23,446 nt of DNA. Origin: Verrucomicrobiota bacterium (GTDB lineage Bacteria > Verrucomicrobiota > Kiritimatiellia > Kiritimatiellales > Tichowtungiaceae). The notes under the pieces were generated by a model. It was not told the DNA's origin. It saw only the letters and a program-made list of their open reading frames with translations, and made no database searches. Shown here in pieces: positions 18,399 through 23,446 of this stretch (position 1 is its first letter; the number at the start of each line of letters is the position of its first letter). The stretch is taken from contig JADYZA010000033.1 in NCBI GenBank assembly GCA_020853375.1, forward strand, positions 1-23,446, in the 5' to 3' direction. Position numbers and translations under genes: made by a program.

Positions 18399-19088
18399 TC
18401 AGTTTTCTACACGTCCCATCAGAGTGGTTCCCGACCGGACTTTATCGCCGATTTGCACGCAGATGGTTATGCCGTTTTCAGCGGGGAAATACAACTCGGT
18501 ACGCGACCCAAACTTGATCATCCCGTAAATTTCACCCTTTTTCAGCAGAACTCCTGGTTGCGGAACGCAGACGATTCGGCGGGCAATTGCGCCCGAAATC
18601 TGCCGGATTGCCACAGGGAACTGTTTTCCTCCAGCCGAACCGGTTCCGGCAATCATCAGGGACTCATTTTCTTTTGCGCAGCGGCTGTCACGAGCGTCCA
18701 GAAACCGGCCTTCTTTGTATTTGCGGTATTGAACGGTCATGTCGCACGGCGCACGGTTTACATGAACATTCAGCACGGAAAGAAAAATTCCGACACGTGT
18801 CAGTTTTTGTCCGGCGAATAGCTCAATTCCGTGATCCTCCACCGTTTCAATATCGCGCACTACACCGTCCGCCGGCGAAACCAGCGCTGCCGGATCTGCG
18901 ATGATTTGACGGTCTGGAGCCCGAAAGAAAGCGGCCACTGCCAGCCAGATCAACCACGTGATTCCAAGCAGGGAGAGTCCTGCTGGACGACTCACATTCA
19001 TCGCTAGCCATCCCCATGCCAGTGACAGAATCAGCGCAATTACCGCCGCACCAAGCCATTCCTGCATACCATGTTTTGTAAGTCGCAT
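18399..19088 (-). CDS. psd: Phosphatidylserine decarboxylase proenzyme (short PSD-A type)
   Basis: Pyruvoyl enzyme converting phosphatidylserine to phosphatidylethanolamine at the inner membrane. Two N-terminal membrane segments precede FFRAPDR, SPADG, FLSVLNVHVNRAP, QISGAIARRI and the self-cleavage site FGSRTE, where cleavage between Gly194 and Ser195 (numbering from this start) yields the pyruvoyl group. The ~229-residue length is typical of the short psd that sits next to pssA. Two ATGs compete: 19097 overlaps the upstream stop as ATGA but has GGAAGG touching it, while 19088 has GGAAGG 9 nt upstream, which I prefer. The order psd-pssA is common in many phyla. Confidence 0.95.
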   Translation of the reverse strand: MRLTKHGMQEWLGAAVIALILSLAWGWLAMNVSRPAGLSLLGITWLIWLAVAAFFRAPDRQIIADPAALVSPADGVVRDIETVEDHGIELFAGQKLTRVGIFLSVLNVHVNRAPCDMTVQYRKYKEGRFLDARDSRCAKENESLMIAGTGSAGGKQFPVAIRQISGAIARRIVCVPQPGVLLKKGEIYGMIKFGSRTELYFPAENGITICVQIGDKVRSGTTLMGRVEN

Positions 19089-19093
19089 CTTTA

Positions 19094-19597
19094 TCATCCT
19101 TCCATTCTACAGAGGTTGGTTCTGTTCTTCTTTCTCTCAGCTAGCTGTGTCCGGTGGCGGCGAACAACGGTAACGGTACAGAAATAGCCGATGATCGCCG
19201 CGCCGATTCCCAACACCGCGCCGCCGACAAAAAACGCGACAATTAGCTCGCGGCCAAGAACCCAAGCTGTTTCCCACGACAGATTATTAAAAAAATCCAT
19301 AACCCGCTGTTTAATCAGCGCATAGGAGAGCGGGTCTCCGATGATAAAACTGCCCAGATAACACTGGATCGGGTAGACCACAGAAAGCGTAAGCGGGTTG
19401 ATGATCCACGTTGAGAGTACGGCTGATGCTCGCGCTCCGCGCGCCAGTATCGCCAGAGGAAACGCTAGGAGCATGTGTCCAACGGGAACGATGAAAGCCG
19501 AGAACAATCCGACCGCAACACCGCGACCGACACTCTCAGGAGTGCCTCGATGCCGCATCATCCGTAGAAAGAATTTTAACGATTTTCCCGACGCCAT
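19094..19597 (-). CDS. DUF2062-family membrane protein
   Basis: Small integral membrane protein of 167 residues. The N-terminal FFLRMMRHRGTPESVGRGVAVGLFSAFIVPVGHML, the WIINPLTL motif and three or so hydrophobic segments match DUF2062. The family often lies near lipid or glycosyltransferase genes and has no proven function. An upstream TTG at 19642 is in frame, but the ATG at 19597 has AGGA 10 nt upstream and gives the usual family N-terminus. It is the first gene of the psd-pssA operon, and a cluster of ATTGGAAC palindromes lies just upstream. Confidence 0.85.
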   Translation of the reverse strand: MASGKSLKFFLRMMRHRGTPESVGRGVAVGLFSAFIVPVGHMLLAFPLAILARGARASAVLSTWIINPLTLSVVYPIQCYLGSFIIGDPLSYALIKQRVMDFFNNLSWETAWVLGRELIVAFFVGGAVLGIGAAIIGYFCTVTVVRRHRTQLAERKKNRTNLCRMEG

Positions 19598-19636
19598 ATC
19601 TGTTGTTTCCTGAAAGGATGGATAGAATAGCTGAGT

Positions 19637-19707
19637 TTCCAAATATTGGAACTTTTCTTGTCAAAATTCATCGCTGAAGGATTCAGATATCAACCAATCA
19701 TTGGAAC
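19637..19707. promoter_or_regulatory. Paired palindromic operator-like sites upstream of the DUF2062-psd operon
   Basis: Site A (19637-19651) is a perfect 15-bp palindrome, TTCCAA-ATA-TTGGAA. Site B (19694-19704) is CCAAT-C-ATTGG, extending to CCAATCATTGGAAC (19694-19707). Both carry ATTGGAAC (19645-19652 and 19700-19707), 55 bp apart. A minus-strand TTGACA (19664-19659) lies between them, but I see no good matching -10. Arrangement and symmetry fit a dimeric repressor or activator; the protein is unknown. Confidence 0.45.
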
Positions 19708-19741
19708 CGATCCTTATGCCTGATGACCGAGGTGCTGAGAG

Positions 19742-19769
19742 TTGACTTTGCATACATCCTAACTTAAAA
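19742..19769 (+). promoter_or_regulatory. Candidate sigma-70 promoter of the mannitol-1-phosphate dehydrogenase-like gene
   Basis: TTGACT at 19742-19747 is separated by 16 bp from TTAAAA at 19764-19769 (or by 17 bp from TAAAAG). This would start transcription ~50 bp upstream of the ATG at 19827. The match is reasonable at -35 and only fair at -10. Confidence 0.35.
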
Positions 19770-19826
19770 GTTGTACCCGAATTTCAGGGAAAGTTAAGGG
19801 AATCGAACATTTAAACGGTGAAATTT

Positions 19827-20855
19827 ATGAAAAAGAATTCTTCTTCCAACGCAGGCGGGCATGTGTTTTTCGGTTTCGGACTCGGCCCGATTCAAGCCGG
19901 ACTTTTCATCAGGGAAGCTCAGGAGAGCGGCAATTTCTCGCGCATTGTAGTGGCTGAGCCCGATCAGGAACTGGTTAATGCTATTCGGAAGGGAAACGGC
20001 GTTTTGCGGCTAAATGTGGCCGGACAATGCGGTGTTCGGACGGAAGTGATTTCGCGGGTTGAGATTTTCAATCCCAATGATCCCCTCGATCGCCCTTTGT
20101 TGATGGAAGCCTTACGTTCGGCTACTGAAATCGTGACTGCACTGCCTTCGGTCCGTATCTATGAGGCAGGCGGAGATCAATCGCCTGCCGCATTGATGGC
20201 CGAAGCGTTTCGCGATTCCGCCGCAGCACCATTTACATTGGTTTATACAGCCGAGAACGATAATCATGCGGCTGAAAAGCTGGAGGCGGCTGTGATCGCG
20301 CGGTTGGGTGGTCAGCCCGTCCGCCCGGTTCAGTTCCTGAATACTGTGATCGGGAAAATGAGTCAGGTTTTGAGGGATGCTGACTCATCGGATGGACGCG
20401 GGCTGGTCGCATTGACCGACGGCTTCAATCGCGCCTTTCTCGTGGAAGAGTTTAACCGGATTCTCGTGACCCGCTGTCATCTTTCCGGCGTACGGCCTGG
20501 CATTGAAGTGTTTATTGAAAAAGAAGACCTCCTTCCATTCGAGGAAGCTAAGCTTTACGGACATAATGCCGTTCACGCTTTGGCCGGATATTTGGGAAAA
20601 GAGAAGGGCTTGGTAAGCATGGATCAGGCTTTGGCTGATCCGGACATCCATGAGCTTTGCCGGAAAGCATTCATCGATGAGTCGGGGCGGGCCCTCGTTC
20701 GCCGATACGCAGGATTCGATCCCTTGTTCACGCCGGATGGGTTTGCGGCGTATGCCGAAGATCTGCTTGTACGTATTGGTAATCCGCACCTGACCGACGC
20801 TGTGGATCGTATCATTCGGGATCCCGAGCGGAAAATGGGATGGAGCGACCGGTGA
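19827..20855 (+). CDS. Mannitol-1-phosphate 5-dehydrogenase-like protein, ended early by in-frame TGA
   Basis: NAD-dependent polyol-phosphate dehydrogenase of the mannitol dehydrogenase superfamily. The Rossmann motif FGFGLGPIQAGLF is near the N-terminus. The C-terminal helical domain aligns, from memory, with E. coli MtlD: KLYGHNAVHALAGYLGK with MtlD KLFTLNTGHAITAYLGK, ESGRALVRRYAGF with ESGAVLIKRYGF, and NPHLTDAVDRIIRDPERKMG with [20 protein letters not shown]. The frame stops at TGA (20853-20855) exactly where MtlD continues DRL; 63 further in-frame codons resemble the missing C-terminus. A GTG at 19818 is in frame, but ATG 19827 has GGTGA 6 nt before it. The truncated protein (342 residues) would lack the last helices and may be inactive. 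Whether this is a nonsense mutation, a sequencing error or readthrough is open. Confidence 0.8.
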   Translation: MKKNSSSNAGGHVFFGFGLGPIQAGLFIREAQESGNFSRIVVAEPDQELVNAIRKGNGVLRLNVAGQCGVRTEVISRVEIFNPNDPLDRPLLMEALRSATEIVTALPSVRIYEAGGDQSPAALMAEAFRDSAAAPFTLVYTAENDNHAAEKLEAAVIARLGGQPVRPVQFLNTVIGKMSQVLRDADSSDGRGLVALTDGFNRAFLVEEFNRILVTRCHLSGVRPGIEVFIEKEDLLPFEEAKLYGHNAVHALAGYLGKEKGLVSMDQALADPDIHELCRKAFIDESGRALVRRYAGFDPLFTPDGFAAYAEDLLVRIGNPHLTDAVDRIIRDPERKMGWSDR

Positions 20856-21047
20856 ACAGGAACCATTCGATTGGCGCTTGGCCAGGGAATTGATCCGCAT
20901 TGTTTTGCCCGAGGGCTTCTTGTCGCGGCGCGTTTTCTGGACGCCAAAGATCCGATCGGGTGCCTTGATCGTCTTTGGACGAAGGAGCAGGCCCCGCAAG
21001 TTGAGCGGGATCAGGTTATCCAGTGGCTTCGTCGGCAGGCTGCTTAA
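20856..21047 (+). pseudogene. In-frame C-terminal remnant of the mannitol-1-phosphate dehydrogenase-like gene
   Basis: After the TGA the same frame stays open for 63 codons to TAA (21045-21047). The translation begins TGTIRLALGQGIDPHCFARG and continues LLVAARFLDAKDP, matching the MtlD-family end ([28 protein letters not shown] in E. coli, quoted from memory in broken form). There is no ATG at its head; only a TTG at 20871, with AGGA 9 nt before it, could restart translation. It is best read as the lost end of the upstream gene. Confidence 0.75.
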
Positions 21048-21067
21048 CTTGTGCTGCGTTGATCCCT

Positions 21068-21096
21068 GCGGCGCAGTCGTGCGCCGCTAGATTTTT
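21068..21096 (+). terminator. Intrinsic terminator overlapping the 3' end of hisB
   Basis: GCGGCGCA (21068-21075), loop GTCG, TGCGCCGC (21080-21087), then TAGATTTTT. An 8-bp GC-rich stem with a following T-run is a textbook rho-independent terminator for plus-strand transcripts of the dehydrogenase-like gene. The end of the stem and the spacer before the T-run overlap the hisB stop codon (21087-21089). Confidence 0.8.
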
Positions 21097-21686
21097 CCTT
21101 TACTGGACGGTAGAGCGTCGAGTGCTCGTTCGTCGGCGGTGCAGGCCATCCGCAGTGCGCGGGCGACCGCTTTAAAAACCGCCTCATGCGCATGGTGCAG
21201 ATCGTCGCCGTATTTCTGGTCAATGTGCAGATTCATTTTGGCGGTGTCGCAGAACGAACGCCAGAAATGGCCTAGAATATCGGTATCAAAGTCACGGATA
21301 AGCTTTTTCTGATTAGCGATGTTGTAAACGAGATAAGGGCGTCCGCCGAGATCGAGAGACACTTCGGCGCTGGCGAGCGCGTCGTCCATCGGCAGGATCC
21401 AGAATCCGTAGCGGTTGATGCCGCGCCGTTCACCGAGCGCTTCGTTGAATGCCTGCCCCAGGGCCAGACCGACATCTTCGACAAGGTGATGGTAGTCCAC
21501 CTGAATGTCGCCGGAGGCTTTGATATTCATATCGATCAGCGAGTGCTTGGAAAGCAGGTCGAGCATGTGGTTGAAAAAGGGCACGCCAGTTTCAATGGAA
21601 TAGATTCCCGTCCCGTCTAGGTTGATCGACAGCTTAATCGCGGTTTCACCGGTTTTGCGTTCGACTGAGGCATTGCGTACTTTCAT
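21087..21686 (-). CDS. hisB: Imidazoleglycerol-phosphate dehydratase
   Basis: Sixth step of histidine synthesis: dehydrates imidazole glycerol phosphate to imidazole acetol phosphate, cytosolic. The 199-residue single-domain form lacks the phosphatase domain of enterobacterial HisB. The Mn-binding histidine clusters are complete: FFNHMLDLLSKHS, DYHHLVEDVG, LGHFW and DLHHAHEAVFK. The C-terminus (LPSSKGKI) matches the family. The ATG at 21686 has GGGGA upstream. It stands alone here, with no other his gene beside it, and faces the dehydrogenase-like gene convergently. Confidence 0.97.
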   Translation of the reverse strand: MKVRNASVERKTGETAIKLSINLDGTGIYSIETGVPFFNHMLDLLSKHSLIDMNIKASGDIQVDYHHLVEDVGLALGQAFNEALGERRGINRYGFWILPMDDALASAEVSLDLGGRPYLVYNIANQKKLIRDFDTDILGHFWRSFCDTAKMNLHIDQKYGDDLHHAHEAVFKAVARALRMACTADERALDALPSSKGKI

Positions 21687-21760
21687 GTCCGTTCCCCGCT
21701 TGATTTCTGAGTGACGGATGGCATCTTAAGTATTTACTGCAAAACGAAAAGGAGATTCTT

Positions 21761-22042
21761 ATGGCAAAGGCCGCAGCAAGACACATTCTCGTGAGCACTG
21801 AAGTAGAGTGCAATAAACTGAAACAGCAGATTGCAGATGGCGCGGATTTCGCGGCTTTGGCAAAACAGCATTCAAAGTGTCCGTCGGGACGGAAGGGCGG
21901 AGCCCTCGGAACATTTTCACCCGGACAGATGGTGCGCGAGTTTGACCAGGTGGTTTTCAGTGCGGAGATTGGAAAAGTGCAGGGACCGGTTAAAACACAG
22001 TTCGGCTACCACTTGGTCGAAGTGACGATGCGTACGACCTGA
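21761..22042 (+). CDS. ppiC: Single-domain parvulin peptidyl-prolyl isomerase
   Basis: Cytosolic PpiC-type rotamase of 93 residues, the normal size for a stand-alone parvulin domain. Landmarks are ARHILV, ADFAALAKQHSKCPSG, KGGALGTFSPGQMVREFDQVVF, GPVKTQFGYHLVEV and no signal peptide. The active-site Cys/Ser-Cys region (HSKCPSG) and HLV strand are intact. The Shine-Dalgarno AAGGAG is 8 nt before the ATG. It diverges from hisB and converges with the SUI1 gene, leaving only 3 bp between stops. The gene symbol follows the E. coli PpiC family name. Confidence 0.93.
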   Translation: MAKAAARHILVSTEVECNKLKQQIADGADFAALAKQHSKCPSGRKGGALGTFSPGQMVREFDQVVFSAEIGKVQGPVKTQFGYHLVEVTMRTT

Positions 22043-22045
22043 TCT

Positions 22046-22402
22046 TTATCCGCCTGAACGTTTCACGGTGTAGCCCAGCTTCTGAAGTTCGACGACGAGA
22101 GTGTCTCGGTGATCTCCTTGGATCTCGATCGCACCGTTTTTGACCGTTCCGCCGGTTCCACACAATTGTTTGAACTGCTTAGCCAGCTTCTCGAGTCCTT
22201 CCGGATGGGACGGGATTCCGGTAATGATAGTCACGCCCGCACCTTTACGCCCTTTTGTTTCCCGCCCGACACGAACGATGCCGTCACCTTTCGGAGCCGG
22301 CGGCTTCTGTTGCGGGCGCTCTTTTTTCGGCGGGAGCTTACTTCCCGGAGTGGACTGGCTCCACTCCGGGGTCAGATTCAGACTGCTCAGATCGATCGAC
22401 AT
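22046..22402 (-). CDS. yciH: SUI1/eIF1-like translation factor, YciH family
   Basis: Bacterial SUI1-domain protein of 118 residues, thought to bind the 30S subunit and tune initiation fidelity. The N-terminal ~40 residues are Pro/Lys-rich and disordered. The SUI1 domain (~45-118) has RKGAGVTIITGI, LAKQFKQLCGTGGTVKNGAIEIQGD and KLGYTVKRSGG. The open frame runs upstream to 22510, but the ATG at 22402 gives the family start (MSIDLSSLN) and follows the gyrA TAA after one base (TAATATG), with no clear Shine-Dalgarno, so translation is probably coupled to gyrA. A perfect 11-bp hairpin lies in the linker-coding part. Confidence 0.92.
   Translation of the reverse strand: MSIDLSSLNLTPEWSQSTPGSKLPPKKERPQQKPPAPKGDGIVRVGRETKGRKGAGVTIITGIPSHPEGLEKLAKQFKQLCGTGGTVKNGAIEIQGDHRDTLVVELQKLGYTVKRSGG
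22344..22370. repeat. Perfect 11-bp hairpin in the linker-coding part of the SUI1 gene
   Basis: CCCGGAGTGGA (22344-22354), loop CTGGC, TCCACTCCGGG (22360-22370), followed by GTCAGATT. It lies ~30 nt after the SUI1 start codon and encodes the disordered N-terminal segment. GGGGTCAGA (22368-22376) is also present in the E2 linker repeat (GGGGTCAGAA, 7036-7045). Confidence 0.8.
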
Positions 22403-22403
22403 A

Positions 22404-23446
22404 TTATTCGGCGGACGGCTCTTGTGTCTCGTCGGCAGGTATTTCCACCGCTTCAAGCACGGGTGCCGTTTCTGGCGCTTCTTCCGCATTGAGCACGGCG
22501 GCGGATACAATCCGGTCGCCTTCGTTCAGGTTGAAGAGGCGAACACCTTGAGTGTTGCGGCCGATCACGCGTAAATCGCTGGCACCGATGCAGATCATCT
22601 GCCCGTTCTGGGAGATGAGCATAATCCGGTGTTCTTCCGTCACCGCATGCGCGCTGACCACCTTGCCGTTGCGTTCCGTGGTTTGGATGCTGATGATTCC
22701 TTTGCCGCCGCGGCTTTGCAGGCGGTACTCGTCAAAGTTGGTTCGCTTGCCGTAGCCGTTTTCGGTGATGACCATCATGGTCGCTCCGGTATTGACGATC
22801 TCGATCGAGACAACTTCGTCAGAGCCTTCGAGCGTTACACCTTTGACACCGCGCGAAACGCGACCCAATGGTCGGGCATCCTGCTCCTTAAAGCGGATCG
22901 CTTTTCCGTTGTGCATGCTGAGAATGATTTCGTCGGTTCCGCTGGTCAGCTGCACACCAATCAGCTCATCGCCTTCATCAATATTGATGGCGTTGATGCC
23001 GCCGGCGCGGATGTTCTTGTAGGCCGACAGAACAGTTTTTTTGATGATTCCTTTTCGGGTGGCCATCAACAGATTGTGCTGATCATCATCGAGTTCTCGC
23101 ACGCAGAGAATGGCGGCCAGTTTTTCGTCGGGAGCCATCTCAATGACATTGGCGAGTGAACGGCCGCGTGCCTGACGGCTGCCTTCCGGCACGTGGTAGG
23201 CTTTGAGCCAGTACATCCGGCCCGCTTCAGTAAAGCAGAGCAGGTAGTCGTGCGTAGAGCCGGTGAAGACATGTTCGACAAAATCTTCTTCCTTTGTGTC
23301 CATGCCGATGACGCCTTTACCGCCGCGCCGCTGCTGGCGGTAGGTGTCAACCGGAACACGTTTAATGTAGCCGGTGTTCGAAAGAGTGATCACGCACGGC
23401 TCGTCTGCGATCAGATCTTCCATGTTGATTTCGCCTTCGTCAACAC
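22404..23446 (-). CDS. gyrA: DNA gyrase subunit A, C-terminal part (5' end outside window)
   Basis: C-terminal DNA-wrapping beta-pinwheel of GyrA; the catalytic N-terminal part lies beyond the window. The frame is open to the last base (VDEGEINMEDLIADE at the edge, matching the GyrA region before the C-terminal domain), so the Met at 23423 is internal. The GyrA box QRRGGKG is near the beginning (TYRQQRRGGKGVIG). Later repeats include RGRSLANV, RVSRGVKG, QSRGGKGII and NTQGVRLF, giving the six-bladed pattern. The acidic C-terminal tail (EAPETAPVLEAVEIPADETQEPSAE in broken form) fits Gram-negative gyrases. The box QRRGGKG separates it from ParC. Confidence 0.97.
   Translation of the reverse strand, partial: VDEGEINMEDLIADEPCVITLSNTGYIKRVPVDTYRQQRRGGKGVIGMDTKEEDFVEHVFTGSTHDYLLCFTEAGRMYWLKAYHVPEGSRQARGRSLANVIEMAPDEKLAAILCVRELDDDQHNLLMATRKGIIKKTVLSAYKNIRAGGINAINIDEGDELIGVQLTSGTDEIILSMHNGKAIRFKEQDARPLGRVSRGVKGVTLEGSDEVVSIEIVNTGATMMVITENGYGKRTNFDEYRLQSRGGKGIISIQTTERNGKVVSAHAVTEEHRIMLISQNGQMICIGASDLRVIGRNTQGVRLFNLNEGDRIVSAAVLNAEEAPETAPVLEAVEIPADETQEPSAE

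Noticed and set aside
20853..20895. Selenocysteine insertion at the in-frame TGA
   Set aside because: The aligned residue in the family is Leu, not Cys/Sec, and only a 4-bp stem is visible downstream of the TGA, not a SECIS-like hairpin.
20385..20999. Minus-strand open frame over the mannitol-phosphate dehydrogenase-like gene
   Set aside because: Opposite strand of a conserved gene; translation has no motif.
21687..21760. Promoter between hisB and the parvulin gene
   Set aside because: TTGATT at about 21703 has no -10 at proper spacing; nothing firm enough to annotate.

Overview
The window reads as a chromosomal segment of a Gram-negative bacterium. It has an outer-membrane polysaccharide export lipoprotein, phosphatidylethanolamine synthesis genes, a standard stop-codon code (TGA, TAG and TAA all end good genes) and moderately high GC by eye. 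The mix of a fused E1 alpha/beta dehydrogenase, an ExeA/exosortase-locus-type ATPase with Wzz/Wza genes, and a gyrA-SUI1 pair makes me lean towards the PVC group (Verrucomicrobiota/Kiritimatiellota-like). That placement is an inference; nothing here is a phylogenetic marker I could align.

Layout. (1) 1-425: 3' end of a RhlE-type DEAD-box helicase, then a strong hairpin terminator facing the end of the next operon. (2) 8156-512, minus strand: a tight five-gene operon of DeoR-type repressor, dihydrolipoyl acyltransferase (E2), lipoyl-domain-bearing dihydrolipoyl dehydrogenase (E3), fused E1 alpha-beta, and a zinc-type dehydrogenase resembling L-sorbose-1-phosphate reductase. It looks like an inducible catabolic route in which a polyol or sugar phosphate (or similar) is oxidised and a 2-oxo acid or acetoin-like product is cleaved to acyl-CoA. 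The substrate is unknown. (3) 8465-16250, plus strand: an exopolysaccharide locus with ExeA-like ATPase, membrane-anchored beta-propeller protein, GT8-like glycosyltransferase, Wzz fused to a degenerate BY-kinase-like domain, and two tandem Wza-type export proteins.

(4) 19597-16252, minus strand: a five-gene operon of DUF2062 protein, phosphatidylserine decarboxylase, phosphatidylserine synthase, a DUF3047 secreted protein and uridine kinase. Several of the genes overlap by ATGA. (5) 19827-21047, plus strand: a mannitol-1-phosphate dehydrogenase-like gene interrupted by an in-frame TGA, followed by 63 codons that still read as the family C-terminus, then an intrinsic terminator. (6) 21686-21087: hisB; 21761-22042: a single-domain parvulin; 23446-22404 and 22402-22046: the C-terminal part of gyrA and a coupled SUI1/YciH gene.

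The observations most worth following are: the DeoR/2-oxo-acid dehydrogenase/sugar-phosphate dehydrogenase operon as a possible undescribed pathway; the near-identical lipoyl domains on E2 and E3; palindromic repeat DNA (inverted heptamer arrays and short hairpins) sitting in frame in the flexible linkers of E2, E3 and the SUI1 protein; the in-frame TGA in the mannitol-1-phosphate dehydrogenase-like gene; and paired ATTGGAAC palindromes in the intergenic region at 19637-19707. No tRNA, rRNA, CRISPR array or insertion sequence was found.
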